The notes beneath the pieces were generated by a model, which worked only from the letters and a program-made list of their open reading frames with translations, was not told the origin of the DNA and did not search any database. Shown piece by piece: positions 6,142 through 13,395 of a stretch of DNA of 21,025 nucleotides (position 1 is the first letter of the stretch; each line of letters starts with the position of its first letter). A program made the translations under genes and the position numbers. Location: positions 1 to 21,025 of IMG/VR virus record IMGVR_UViG_3300046328_000073. The stretch is one strand, 5' to 3'. This DNA is from a virus.

Positions 6142-7877
6142 CTGGACCTACCATTAGTGTTGCCATTTGGGCTGATGAAAAGAAATATCGACAAGAGGGA
6201 GAAACCTTTAATCAAAAGTGTGCTAGGGTTGCTGGTGCATTAACTGATAACGAAGAGCACTACAATTATTTTAACGAGCAACTCAAAGAGCAACGTTTCC
6301 TTCCTGGTGGACGTGTTCAATCCGCTTCTGGTTCCTACCGTAAGGTAACAGCCTTTAACTGCTTTGTTATGCAGAAAGTCCCAGACTCCCTGATGGGAAT
6401 TATGGCTGTTGCTACCGAGGCGGCTAAGACTATGCAGATGGGTGGCGGGGTTGGTTACGACTTCTCTGGTATCCGACCTAAAGGGGCTAAGATCAAATCC
6501 CTTGGGTCACAAGCTTCTGGTCCAGTGTCGTTCATGCAAATCATGGATGCTATCTGTAAAACCATTGCATCTGCTGGTCATCGTCGCGGGGCACAGATGG
6601 GTTGTCTTCGTGTAGATCACCCAGATATTATGGAGTTTATTACTGCTAAAGCAAACTCTACTAATCTTACGCAATTTAACGTTTCTGTTCTTGTCACTGA
6701 CAAGTTCATGCAGGCTGTTAAAGATGACCAGATGTTTGACCTTGTGTTTGAGGATCAAGTGTATGACACTATCCGCGCAGTCAATCTGTGGGAAGCTATC
6801 CTTCGTAATACTTGGGATTGGGCTGAACCAGGTGTGATCTTTATTGATCGCGTCAACCATATGAACAACCTCTACTACTGTGAAGATATTAGCGCGACAA
6901 ACCCCTGCGGAGAACAACCCTTACCCCCGTATGGCGCTTGCCTACTTGGCTCTTGGAATATGACTAAGTATGTTTACAAAGACGACAACGGCAAGTTCCA
7001 ATTCAACGAAGTTTTGCTTAAGGCAGATATTCCTCATACTGTTCGGGCTATGGACAATGTGATTGACGAAACTATCTACCCTCTACCTGAACAGGAACAG
7101 GAGGCTAAGAATAAACGTCGAATGGGTTTGGGTATCACTGGCCTTGGTAATGTTCTCGGTGCTCTTGGTATCGAGTATGGTTCACTAGAGGCTCAAGCTT
7201 TTACTAAGCGTGTTCTAAAAATCATTGCTAATGGCTCCTACTACGCTTCTGCTATGTTGGCTAAAGAGAAAGGTGCATTTCCTCTCTACGACGAAAAGCG
7301 TTACCTTGCTGGTAAGTTCATTAAGAAGTTGGATAAGGAAGTTCGAGATGCAATCAAGGAGTATGGTATCCGTAACAGTCACCTTACTTCTATTGCGCCT
7401 ACCGGGACTATCTCTCTAACCGCTAACAACGTATCCTCTGGTCTTGAGCCTGTGTTTAGCTACTCTTATACTCGGACTATCCAAACTGCTGATGGCCCTA
7501 TGTATGAACAAGTTGAGGATTACGCTTACCGTGAGTGGGGGGTTAAGTGCAAGACTGCGGATCAAGTCCCTGTTAAAGATCACGTTGCTATGTTGACTGC
7601 TGCTCAGGAGTGGGTTGATAGTGCTTGCTCTAAAACTTGTAACGTAGGTAATGATGTTACTTGGTCCGAGTTCAAAGATGTATACATGCAGGCTTATGAC
7701 GGTGGGGCTAAAGGTTGCACTACTTTCCGGGTTGCAGGCAAACGTTTTGGTATCCTGAACGCCAGTGCTGTTGAAGATGTTGTAGATGAAAAGGTGGAAG
7801 AGGATGAAACTATTGTAGAGGGTGGGGCTTGCTACGTTGATCCAACTACAGGTTTCCGAACCTGTGACACTGTATAA
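6138..7877 (+). CDS. nrdJ: Class II (adenosylcobalamin-dependent) ribonucleotide reductase
   Basis: Reduces ribonucleotides to deoxyribonucleotides using B12 as radical source, without oxygen or a small subunit. In the 579-residue product are C75 (AFNCFV, first redox cysteine), GGGVGYDFS (102-110), NPCGE (255-259, radical cysteine and glutamate), the APTGTIS phosphate-binding loop (420-426) and a C-terminal cysteine pair C565/C576 for re-reduction. NPCGE, rather than the NLC typical of class I, the lack of an ATP-cone and the absence of an nrdB neighbour point to class II. The start is ATG 6138, in an ATGA overlap with the preceding small gene; the frame can be extended to a TTG at 6120 without a ribosome site. 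No intein is present. The phage would depend on host cobalamin. Confidence 0.9.
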   Translation: MTGPTISVAIWADEKKYRQEGETFNQKCARVAGALTDNEEHYNYFNEQLKEQRFLPGGRVQSASGSYRKVTAFNCFVMQKVPDSLMGIMAVATEAAKTMQMGGGVGYDFSGIRPKGAKIKSLGSQASGPVSFMQIMDAICKTIASAGHRRGAQMGCLRVDHPDIMEFITAKANSTNLTQFNVSVLVTDKFMQAVKDDQMFDLVFEDQVYDTIRAVNLWEAILRNTWDWAEPGVIFIDRVNHMNNLYYCEDISATNPCGEQPLPPYGACLLGSWNMTKYVYKDDNGKFQFNEVLLKADIPHTVRAMDNVIDETIYPLPEQEQEAKNKRRMGLGITGLGNVLGALGIEYGSLEAQAFTKRVLKIIANGSYYASAMLAKEKGAFPLYDEKRYLAGKFIKKLDKEVRDAIKEYGIRNSHLTSIAPTGTISLTANNVSSGLEPVFSYSYTRTIQTADGPMYEQVEDYAYREWGVKCKTADQVPVKDHVAMLTAAQEWVDSACSKTCNVGNDVTWSEFKDVYMQAYDGGAKGCTTFRVAGKRFGILNASAVEDVVDEKVEEDETIVEGGACYVDPTTGFRTCDTV

Positions 7878-7885
7878 GGTAAACA

Positions 7886-8086
7886 ATGATTAGTATTGCA
7901 GACGCGATTATCCTAGCGGGTTTGGTGGGCCTGCTAGGCTTCCTCTGGCACGAGAAGTTTCGTATGGAAATGTTAGAGCAAGAGAATGATGATCTTTGGG
8001 AAGACATGTCCACAATGATTGATCACATTCGTCAAGTAGAAGAGAAAGTAGAGGGTTTGAAAAATGGCAACGAGACCCAAGACTAA
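7886..8086 (+). CDS. Small membrane protein with coiled coil, 66 residues
   Basis: Residues 4-21 (IADAIILAGLVGLLGFLW region) form one hydrophobic segment, followed by a charged, heptad-like helix to the C-terminus (EMLEQENDDLWEDM and IDHIRQVEEKVEGLK). This is a type of small anchored coiled-coil protein often found in phages, without known function. It starts eight bases after nrdJ, preceded by AAGGTAAACA as a likely ribosome site, and overlaps phoH by 23 bases. A membrane or lysis-related role is possible but it is not in the lysis cluster. Confidence 0.7.
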   Translation: MISIADAIILAGLVGLLGFLWHEKFRMEMLEQENDDLWEDMSTMIDHIRQVEEKVEGLKNGNETQD

Positions 8087-8741
8087 GCGGGCTACTACTC
8101 AACTCTTTGCTATGAATGAGCATCAGGATGACTACATCAAAGCCCTAGAGGCTAACAACCAAGTTGTAGTTATTGGCAGCAGTGGCACGGGGAAAACCTA
8201 TGTCGCTGCTACCTATGCTTCCCAAATGCTACAGACCGGACAGGTGGAAAAGATCATCCTTACTCGCCCTAACGTATCTGTAGGGCGTGATCTAGGCTAC
8301 TTCCCCGGTACCCTCTTGGAGAAGATCACCCCTTGGGCACAACCTGTCCTAGAAGTTTTGTTCAAACACCTTGGCAAACAGGAAGTGGCTACCTATATGC
8401 GTGAGGGGATCATTGAGATTGCCCCCTTGTCCACTATGCGGGGGCGTAGCTTCGAGAAGTCTTTCATCCTGCTTGATGAGGCACAGAACACTACCCCGGC
8501 AGAAATCAAGATGCTGGTCACTCGTGTTGGGGAAGACTGCAAGTTAGTTATAAACGGGGATATTCAACAGAATGACCTTAGAGGTAACAACTCTGGCCTT
8601 GATCAGATTGTGGATATGATCTACCGTTATGACTTAGGCATCCCTATCATTGAGTTTGATGTAGACGATATCGTGAGGTCCAAAGTTTGTCGGGACTGGA
8701 TTGTTGCTTTTGGTAAATACGAGAAAGGACTTAGGGATTGA
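8064..8741 (+). CDS. phoH: PhoH-like P-loop ATPase
   Basis: The 225-residue protein carries Walker A GSSGTGKT (38-45), ILTRP followed by a GRDLGYFPG loop (about 73-82) typical of PhoH, Walker B ILLDEAQN (135-142) and the NGDIQQ sensor region (about 164-169). PhoH proteins are P-loop ATPases related to superfamily 1 helicases; they are very common in marine phages, and RNA-related roles have been proposed, although the name comes from phosphate regulation. The start at 8064 overlaps the preceding membrane-protein gene. The stop TGA overlaps the next gene's TTG start. No PHO box was sought or seen nearby. Confidence 0.93.
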   Translation: MATRPKTKRATTQLFAMNEHQDDYIKALEANNQVVVIGSSGTGKTYVAATYASQMLQTGQVEKIILTRPNVSVGRDLGYFPGTLLEKITPWAQPVLEVLFKHLGKQEVATYMREGIIEIAPLSTMRGRSFEKSFILLDEAQNTTPAEIKMLVTRVGEDCKLVINGDIQQNDLRGNNSGLDQIVDMIYRYDLGIPIIEFDVDDIVRSKVCRDWIVAFGKYEKGLRD

Positions 8742-9019
8742 ATAATATATTCTTCTATCGTGATCCGCCCCATGAACCAACCGCCTCTGGGGACACACAT
8801 GACCCCGTAGAAAAACCTGCACACTACAATCAAGGGGGTATCGAGTGTATTGACTATATCCGACAAGTCCTTGGTGAGGGGGGTTTCAAAGCCTACTGTC
8901 TGGGGAACTGCATTAAATACTTACACCGACATGACTACAAAGGTAAACCAGAAGAGGACTTGCGTAAGGCTCAATACTACCTCAACGCAGCCTTATCAAC
9001 TTTAAAGGGAGACGATTAA
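8738..9019 (+). CDS. DUF3310 (SaV-like) phage protein, TTG start
   Basis: The core matches the DUF3310 pattern: KPAHYNQGGIECIDYI (about 25-40), then FKAYCLGNCIKYLHRHDYKG, then EDLRKAQYYL. The family is widespread in phages and sometimes annotated as a nucleotide kinase, a label I would not trust. Function is unknown. The frame starts with TTG at 8738 overlapping the phoH stop (TTGA), with AAAGGACTTAGGG just upstream as ribosome site; no in-frame ATG precedes the conserved core. It lies at the end of the replication arm. Confidence 0.82.
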   Translation: MNNIFFYRDPPHEPTASGDTHDPVEKPAHYNQGGIECIDYIRQVLGEGGFKAYCLGNCIKYLHRHDYKGKPEEDLRKAQYYLNAALSTLKGDD

Positions 9020-9204
9020 TGTGGACAGTGATTGCTTTATTCTGCGAGGTAGCTAACCCCTACTCTTGTTTCCCCGCTACTCCTTCTATTGTCTTCCCTA
9101 CGTACGAGGCTTGCAATAGGTTTGCTGTATCGGAGACTGCTTCTATTGACCTAGAGGTTGTGACTTACGATTTTCAATGTGTTAGTTGGCTCCCTAAAGT
9201 CTAG
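9019..9204 (+). CDS. Small hypothetical protein, 61 residues, last gene of the plus arm
   Basis: TAATG at 9017-9021 joins this to the DUF3310 gene, with AAAGGGAG as ribosome site. The product starts MWTVIALFCEVANPYSCF, with a short hydrophobic N-terminus and four cysteines (about residues 9, 17, 31 and 53), ending FQCVSWLPKV. The cysteine pattern suggests a small disulfide-bonded or membrane-proximal protein, but no cleavage site or family is clear. It is followed directly by the shared terminator. Confidence 0.65.
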   Translation: MWTVIALFCEVANPYSCFPATPSIVFPTYEACNRFAVSETASIDLEVVTYDFQCVSWLPKV

Positions 9205-9211
9205 ACAAAAG

Positions 9212-9262
9212 AAAAAGGCCCGATAGATTCCCTAGCAATAGGGTTTCTATCGGGCCTTTTTT
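9212..9262. terminator. Bidirectional rho-independent terminator between convergent arms
   Basis: AAAAAGGCCCGATAG (9212-9226) pairs perfectly with CTATCGGGCCTTTTT (9247-9261), giving a 15-bp stem; an inner stem CCCTA/TAGGG (9230-9234 with 9239-9243) closes a GCAA loop of GNRA type. T6 follows on the plus strand and the matching A-run gives a U-tract on the minus strand, so it should stop transcription from both sides. It lies between the plus-arm stop at 9204 and the minus-arm stop at 9263. Confidence 0.95.
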
Positions 9263-9535
9263 CTATTTGTGCTTCCAGAGTTCAGAGATATCAGATTGTA
9301 GTTTGTCTACCTTCTGTCGCATCTCTTTGTTATCTTCTTTTAGTTCAGTCCGCATGGTGAGCAAAACTGCTCTATCCTCTTCCCTCATGTGCGTCCTATT
9401 AGCTATTTCATCTTTCAACAGTGCTATTTCTTTTTGATTAGTAAACACTGTCCGAAATAACCAAGTGACCCCTCCAATCAACATGACAACAATACCCGTA
9501 ATAAATTGCTCTATATACTGTGAGACCAACATCAT
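9263..9535 (-). CDS. Small membrane-anchored coiled-coil protein, possible spanin-like lysis protein
   Basis: The 90-residue product has one N-terminal hydrophobic segment (about residues 11-28, FITGIVVMLIGGVTWLF) and then a highly charged coiled-coil to the C-terminus. This N-in/C-out layout resembles inner-membrane spanins or XhlA-type hemolysin-like lysis proteins; both are inference. No lipoprotein partner (outer-membrane spanin) is visible overlapping it. It is the last gene of the minus arm, after two holin candidates and the endolysin, and its stop touches the terminator. Two tandem ATG codons make the first residue uncertain. Confidence 0.7.
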   Translation of the reverse strand: MMLVSQYIEQFITGIVVMLIGGVTWLFRTVFTNQKEIALLKDEIANRTHMREEDRAVLLTMRTELKEDNKEMRQKVDKLQSDISELWKHK

Positions 9536-9539
9536 AAAC

Positions 9540-9923
9540 CTATTTTCGTTTTGGTATTACTGTTCTGCCAACCTCTGCGATAAGGATAGCGGGTATTAAG
9601 ACCTTAGCCATCCCATCAATTTGAGGAGGGAGGGCTAGGATGACCCAAGGCATGTCAAAGATGCTGTCAATAAACACAGCACTCCACCACACACCGTAGG
9701 GTAAGACAATAAGGTAGCGACCGATGGAAGTAGCACCCCATCTATCACTAGCCGCTATCTTAGACATTTCAATTGCAGCTTCAATCCGTCCGAGGTCTCG
9801 TTCAGCGGATATCTTCTCTACGTCTGTTTCAGCTTTTAGCTTGGCCTCGTAAGCTTTCCTAAGAGTGTCCCCAAGGCCAGATGCACCTGTAAATAGTCCT
9901 ATAAGCTTACTCAGCATCCACAT
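9540..9923 (-). CDS. Putative holin, 3TM holin family type
   Basis: The 127-residue protein resembles the phage 3TM holin family common in alphaproteobacterial phages. It has an N-terminal amphipathic part (LIGLFTGASG), a charged helix (AYEAKLKAETDVEKISAERD, about 25-44), then DRWGATSIGRYLIVLPY followed by hydrophobic segments at roughly 68-88 and 93-120. Holins permeabilise the inner membrane and set lysis time. The start ATG at 9923 lies within the end of the preceding small membrane gene (17-base overlap), with AAGG upstream. Membrane topology was judged by eye. Confidence 0.75.
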   Translation of the reverse strand: MWMLSKLIGLFTGASGLGDTLRKAYEAKLKAETDVEKISAERDLGRIEAAIEMSKIAASDRWGATSIGRYLIVLPYGVWWSAVFIDSIFDMPWVILALPPQIDGMAKVLIPAILIAEVGRTVIPKRK

Positions 9924-10119
9924 CAGGCTTTACCTTCTGCTGGTCAACCACGCGGCCAATGGCAGCTACAACAAGGAAGAAAGCCATAACATGAGGTTCA
10001 ATACTGTCTGGAACTAAAGCCTGGGTCTCTGGGGGTAACATTTCCCAGACGAAGGCTGCGGTTACGGCTTGTAGAGAGAACCATTTCCAAGCGTCCCGCC
10101 AGTTGTCAACAAACTTCAT
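9907..10119 (-). CDS. Small two-segment membrane protein, holin-like
   Basis: This 70-residue product starts MKFVDNWRDAWKWFSLQAV, has hydrophobic segments at about residues 13-29 and 44-58 and a charged C-terminus. This matches small phage proteins (MK-x-V-x-DWR-x-A-W-x-W-x-S type, DUF7940-like) often labelled holins. A clear ribosome site, AGGAG, precedes the ATG. Located directly after the endolysin and overlapping the 3TM holin gene, it is probably a second holin or an antiholin. Which one is inference. Confidence 0.7.
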   Translation of the reverse strand: MKFVDNWRDAWKWFSLQAVTAAFVWEMLPPETQALVPDSIEPHVMAFFLVVAAIGRVVDQQKVKPDVDAE

Positions 10120-10128
10120 TTAGTTCTC

Positions 10129-10908
10129 CTAGAACAATAGGTATAAGAAGGAAGCCCACTCTTTCAAGTAATCCCAGGCAGCTATGACAGATACAAGTAA
10201 ACCAGCACCTAAAGCAGTCTTACCGTCAATAAGAGGTTTATCCTTGTTATCCTTCTGTGTCGTAGAAGGTTTACTAGGTTCCCAACCAGCGGCAGTAAGA
10301 GCGTTGTAGAAATATTTGTGGTAGCCAGCAATCAAGGCAGCTTTATCAGAGCCATTAACTGTAGCCCTAGCATCAGCCGCTTCCCTATCATCCAGGAAGT
10401 CATCCGACCCCTCGTAATAGGAAAGACCTTTACGTTTACCTGACCACCTACCGTCAAGAAGTCCTTTGATAAGAACCCTAGCGGAAATAGTGGGATCAAG
10501 CATAGCGTCAGGCTCTTTAACCAGATCAACGCCAGCATCAGCAGAAGAGTTCTTGTAGTTCTCTAGCCAAGTGAGTTGCACATGACCTCTGCCATAGTAT
10601 ACATGGTCGTAGGGGCCAGCAGGCTTCGCGTAGCGGGCTACAGCAGAGTTAGGGCCACGCTTCCTAGCCAAGTTGTTAACAACCTTCCTAGCGCCTGCGT
10701 CTGTAGTGGCAAAGCCCTCTCGGACTGGAATCATGCGTGAGCCTGTCTCATGGTAAGCAGTAGCTAGAGCGTAGGCTAGGGTATCCTTGTCACCATCCCC
10801 TACCAAGTCGAAAGCTTCAAGGATACCATTGATACCATTTACTTGTGCTTGGGAGAGGCTCTTAAATAGAACCCCCCTAACCTTAGAGAAGAATAGTTCA
10901 TTGTTCAT
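10129..10908 (-). CDS. Endolysin, GH19 chitinase/lysozyme-like, with C-terminal membrane segment
   Basis: GH19-type endolysins cleave peptidoglycan glycan. In the 259-residue protein AYHETG (51-56) holds the likely catalytic E54, and YYGRGHVQLTWLENY (104-118) is the family's conserved second block; FLDDREAADARATVNG (171-186) matches the C-terminal lobe. After residue 210 comes a lysine-rich linker and then a hydrophobic tail (about 232-259). That tail is unusual for a soluble endolysin and may tether it to the membrane. ATG 10908 is preferred, with AGGA upstream, over a TTG seven codons earlier. It heads the lysis cluster. Confidence 0.88.
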   Translation of the reverse strand: MNNELFFSKVRGVLFKSLSQAQVNGINGILEAFDLVGDGDKDTLAYALATAYHETGSRMIPVREGFATTDAGARKVVNNLARKRGPNSAVARYAKPAGPYDHVYYGRGHVQLTWLENYKNSSADAGVDLVKEPDAMLDPTISARVLIKGLLDGRWSGKRKGLSYYEGSDDFLDDREAADARATVNGSDKAALIAGYHKYFYNALTAAGWEPSKPSTTQKDNKDKPLIDGKTALGAGLLVSVIAAWDYLKEWASFLYLLF

Positions 10909-10980
10909 CGGGGTATATCCTATTAACAAGGTGGGGGCAGGAATAGGGATGCGGTGCAGGTCATGCTGGCATTCCCCCCC

Positions 10981-11607
10981 TTACACCACAATCCGGCGAT
11001 CCATGAAAATCTGTCCGACAGTGACCCTCGTGGCAAAGCTGCCGGTCGAAAACCGCGCTTTCAGGCGCTTCTGGGCGGTTGTCCTTGAGTCTGCATAAGT
11101 TTGCCGGTTGGCTAGGGCTGAAACGGCGTTGCCAGTCACACTGCTTACGCCATAGATATCTACGTTCACAAAATTCGCTGAAATCCGTGGCCGCAGGATT
11201 TCCAATACCGCAGATCGGGTGCTCGCAGTTGCTGTTGCGAAAATCTGTATCGTCGGGTTATAGACCGCATCCGTGTCGGCAAAAATGTCCATGAACAGCC
11301 CGCCTGATGCCAGCGCGGTTATGCCCTCGAACCTAAGCCGGTATTCGTAGCGGTCCTGCCAGTTCGGGGTTTCCTTGAACACCGAGTTGGTAATGTCCGG
11401 GTCAACGCCGCCAGTCCAGATCAGCCCGGTATTGGCGTCTCCGTATGTGACTTTGTTATAGGGGTGCCAGCAGGCGGCATTAACCGGGGCAGTGGTGTCA
11501 CCTTCGGCGATGGCGAGGGGGTTATCTCGCCATTTCTTAGCAAGCTCAGAGGTGAGGGGTGCCTCTGGATCGGTCTCTGGGTCAGTGATGGTAATGTATG
11601 TAGTCAT
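10981..11607 (-). CDS. Putative tail-tip or receptor-binding protein, GC-rich
   Basis: The 208-residue product starts MTTYITITDPETDPEAPLTS, followed by a KWRDNPLAIAEG segment. This N-terminal pattern (PxAPLTSxLxxxxRDNPLAIAEG) recurs in tail-fibre or tail-tip proteins of proteobacterial phages. The rest is beta-rich without recognised domains. It lies between the hub protein and the endolysin, the usual place for receptor-binding genes. By eye, sampled lines are near 57-58% G+C against about 43-48% in the adjacent hub gene, suggesting recent replacement by exchange. Function is inferred from position and N-terminus. Confidence 0.6.
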   Translation of the reverse strand: MTTYITITDPETDPEAPLTSELAKKWRDNPLAIAEGDTTAPVNAACWHPYNKVTYGDANTGLIWTGGVDPDITNSVFKETPNWQDRYEYRLRFEGITALASGGLFMDIFADTDAVYNPTIQIFATATASTRSAVLEILRPRISANFVNVDIYGVSSVTGNAVSALANRQTYADSRTTAQKRLKARFSTGSFATRVTVGQIFMDRRIVV

Positions 11608-11619
11608 CGGGTATAACCT

Positions 11620-13395
11620 CTAGTTAAATAGGTATGGTGTTCCGCCATCGGGAAACTCTAGTAAGGTTCCATTTACAAAGTAAGCACCAAACCTGAGTTC
11701 AGCCTCAGTAGCACTGCCATAATCATTGGCTGTGTTTTCCATGATCTGGCCGTACTTACCGTTGTAGTTGAAATCTTGACAAGATACTTTGAAGTCATGT
11801 CCTGATCTAGTCTCTTCCCTACGGAATACTTGGATCAACTTTAAGATGGGAAAACCAGCGTTGTCTGTGGCTACTCTACTATCAAGTCTAAGAACACCCC
11901 CAAGATCAACGTCATCGTCCTGAACATCTAGGGTGATAGTGTAGTGGACGGGAGAGGTGTTAAACCTTTTAAGAAGCCTTAAAGCCAATGTTCTAACGAT
12001 AGCATCAGCACCGTTGTTCAACCAACGACAAAAGACTTCCCTGACTTTAGTATCGTCAAAGGCATTAACGCCTTCCGCATCGGTATCAATAAGGACGTTG
12101 ATCTGGCTGTAGTTACTCTTGTCTTTGTAGTCCTTGGTAGGATCAGTTTGTTTAGTGTAGTAGTGGACCTGAGTAATACGGTCTTCGTCTCTATCTTCTT
12201 GCTTGATAGCTTTGATATTGTTCTTGTCGCTGATGACTTTGATATCTAACTCAGTGGCGGGGTGGTTAGCGAGAAGCTTTACTTTTTGCTCTACATCATC
12301 CCACCAGATAGAAACACCAAGGTCAGCAAGTTCACCAATCAACTGTGCAACACCAGTAGGTTTAGTAATCACCGTATCAAGGAGAACAGAGTTCATCCAG
12401 CGGGTAATCTCAGGTTCCCACTCAGTAACAATAGGGAGGAAACCGGCAGGGACTTTAGCATAGGTAGTTAAAAGATCATAGATAGCATCATCTACTCTAG
12501 CAGCAGTAAAGTTCAAAGCTTCTTGAAAACTGTCGTTAACGTTGTGAGACGCAGCGATAGTTCCCTTAAGCCCCCGACCTGTAGGGGTAATAATATCGCC
12601 ACTACGAGTATAGGAGATTACCTCCGAGCCAATAGTAGCAAAACCAGATGCAGGATATTCTACACCGATACCCGTGGGGGTAAGGGTAACAGCGGTTAAT
12701 GACACGTTGGTCATGGCAGAAAGTAGTTTACCGCGAGAAGGCTTAGGCGCTAGGGCTTTCTTATCATCTGCAAGAGCAAGAACATCTTTGGCCTCAAAGG
12801 TAACTTTACCACTATCCTCTGGACCTTTAACATCTGTGATAATGAAGTTTCTGGTTTGGGAGATAGTAAGCACACCCCCATCAACAAAACCCTCAACAAC
12901 CCTAAGAGGACGACCAGCATAGTGGGGCCATCTAGCTTTAAGTCTGGTAAAGAAAGTTCCATACTCTTCCGGCTTATAGCCAACAGCAGGGGTTTGAGCA
13001 GCCCCAGAAACACGTTCTAAGACGTATTTATCGAAACCAATGTCGTCATCAATAAAGTCAACAAGAGTTACTGAGACAGTAGCCCTACGACCAAAGGCAG
13101 ACATTTTAGGATCACTACCAGCAATGTTGACGGTGCTAGAGAATGTGCTAACTCCACGCTCTTCAAGAACGGGGTAAGCAAGCAAGTCTTTGGGTAAGTT
13201 ACTACGGTTGTTAATGAACCGAAGGGTCTTTACAGACTTAACAAAGGCAGATTTGAATTGACAAGTGCCAAAGGTATTGAAGCACTTCCTAACACCAGTG
13301 GAACCTAGAGCAGCGTTGCAAGGGGCTGTTCCATAAGTCCGAGTGCAGTAGTCTACATCAATTTCAACATACTGAATAGGTTCTCTATTCGCCAT
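11620..13395 (-). CDS. Tail hub/baseplate-like protein with N-terminal four-cysteine motif
   Basis: A 591-residue tail protein, placed after the distal tail protein. Its N-terminus has C17, C26, C38 and C45 in the arrangement YC-TRTYGTAPC-NAALG...KC-FNTFGTCQ, a pattern shared by many siphophage tail proteins. Cysteine-rich sites of this sort bind an iron-sulfur cluster in some tail tips (lambda gpL); assignment here is inference. Residues about 240-285 (IGSEVISYTRSGD, then RGLKGTIAASH) look like a small beta domain used as an insert in tail proteins. The C-terminal half contains a hub-like region (EYGTFFTRLKARW, QEDRDEDRITQVHYY). It overlaps the preceding gene by 11 bases and begins with ATG after GGAGGTT. 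Confidence 0.75.
   Translation of the reverse strand: MANREPIQYVEIDVDYCTRTYGTAPCNAALGSTGVRKCFNTFGTCQFKSAFVKSVKTLRFINNRSNLPKDLLAYPVLEERGVSTFSSTVNIAGSDPKMSAFGRRATVSVTLVDFIDDDIGFDKYVLERVSGAAQTPAVGYKPEEYGTFFTRLKARWPHYAGRPLRVVEGFVDGGVLTISQTRNFIITDVKGPEDSGKVTFEAKDVLALADDKKALAPKPSRGKLLSAMTNVSLTAVTLTPTGIGVEYPASGFATIGSEVISYTRSGDIITPTGRGLKGTIAASHNVNDSFQEALNFTAARVDDAIYDLLTTYAKVPAGFLPIVTEWEPEITRWMNSVLLDTVITKPTGVAQLIGELADLGVSIWWDDVEQKVKLLANHPATELDIKVISDKNNIKAIKQEDRDEDRITQVHYYTKQTDPTKDYKDKSNYSQINVLIDTDAEGVNAFDDTKVREVFCRWLNNGADAIVRTLALRLLKRFNTSPVHYTITLDVQDDDVDLGGVLRLDSRVATDNAGFPILKLIQVFRREETRSGHDFKVSCQDFNYNGKYGQIMENTANDYGSATEAELRFGAYFVNGTLLEFPDGGTPYLFN

Noticed and set aside
6138-7877. Intein or group I intron in the reductase gene
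   Set aside because: All conserved motifs occur at normal spacing in one uninterrupted frame of normal length.
7416-7886. 156-codon minus-strand frame opposite nrdJ
   Set aside because: It is antisense to a conserved, well-recognised enzyme, its protein has no recognisable features and no ribosome site, and no minus-strand gene neighbours it.
10930-10980. Terminator between the GC-rich tail gene and endolysin
   Set aside because: Only short, imperfect G/C-run pairing is visible and no U-tract follows; I could not support a terminator.
10787-11098. 103-codon plus-strand frame across the endolysin start
   Set aside because: Antisense to the endolysin and tail-tip genes with no family resemblance or start signal.
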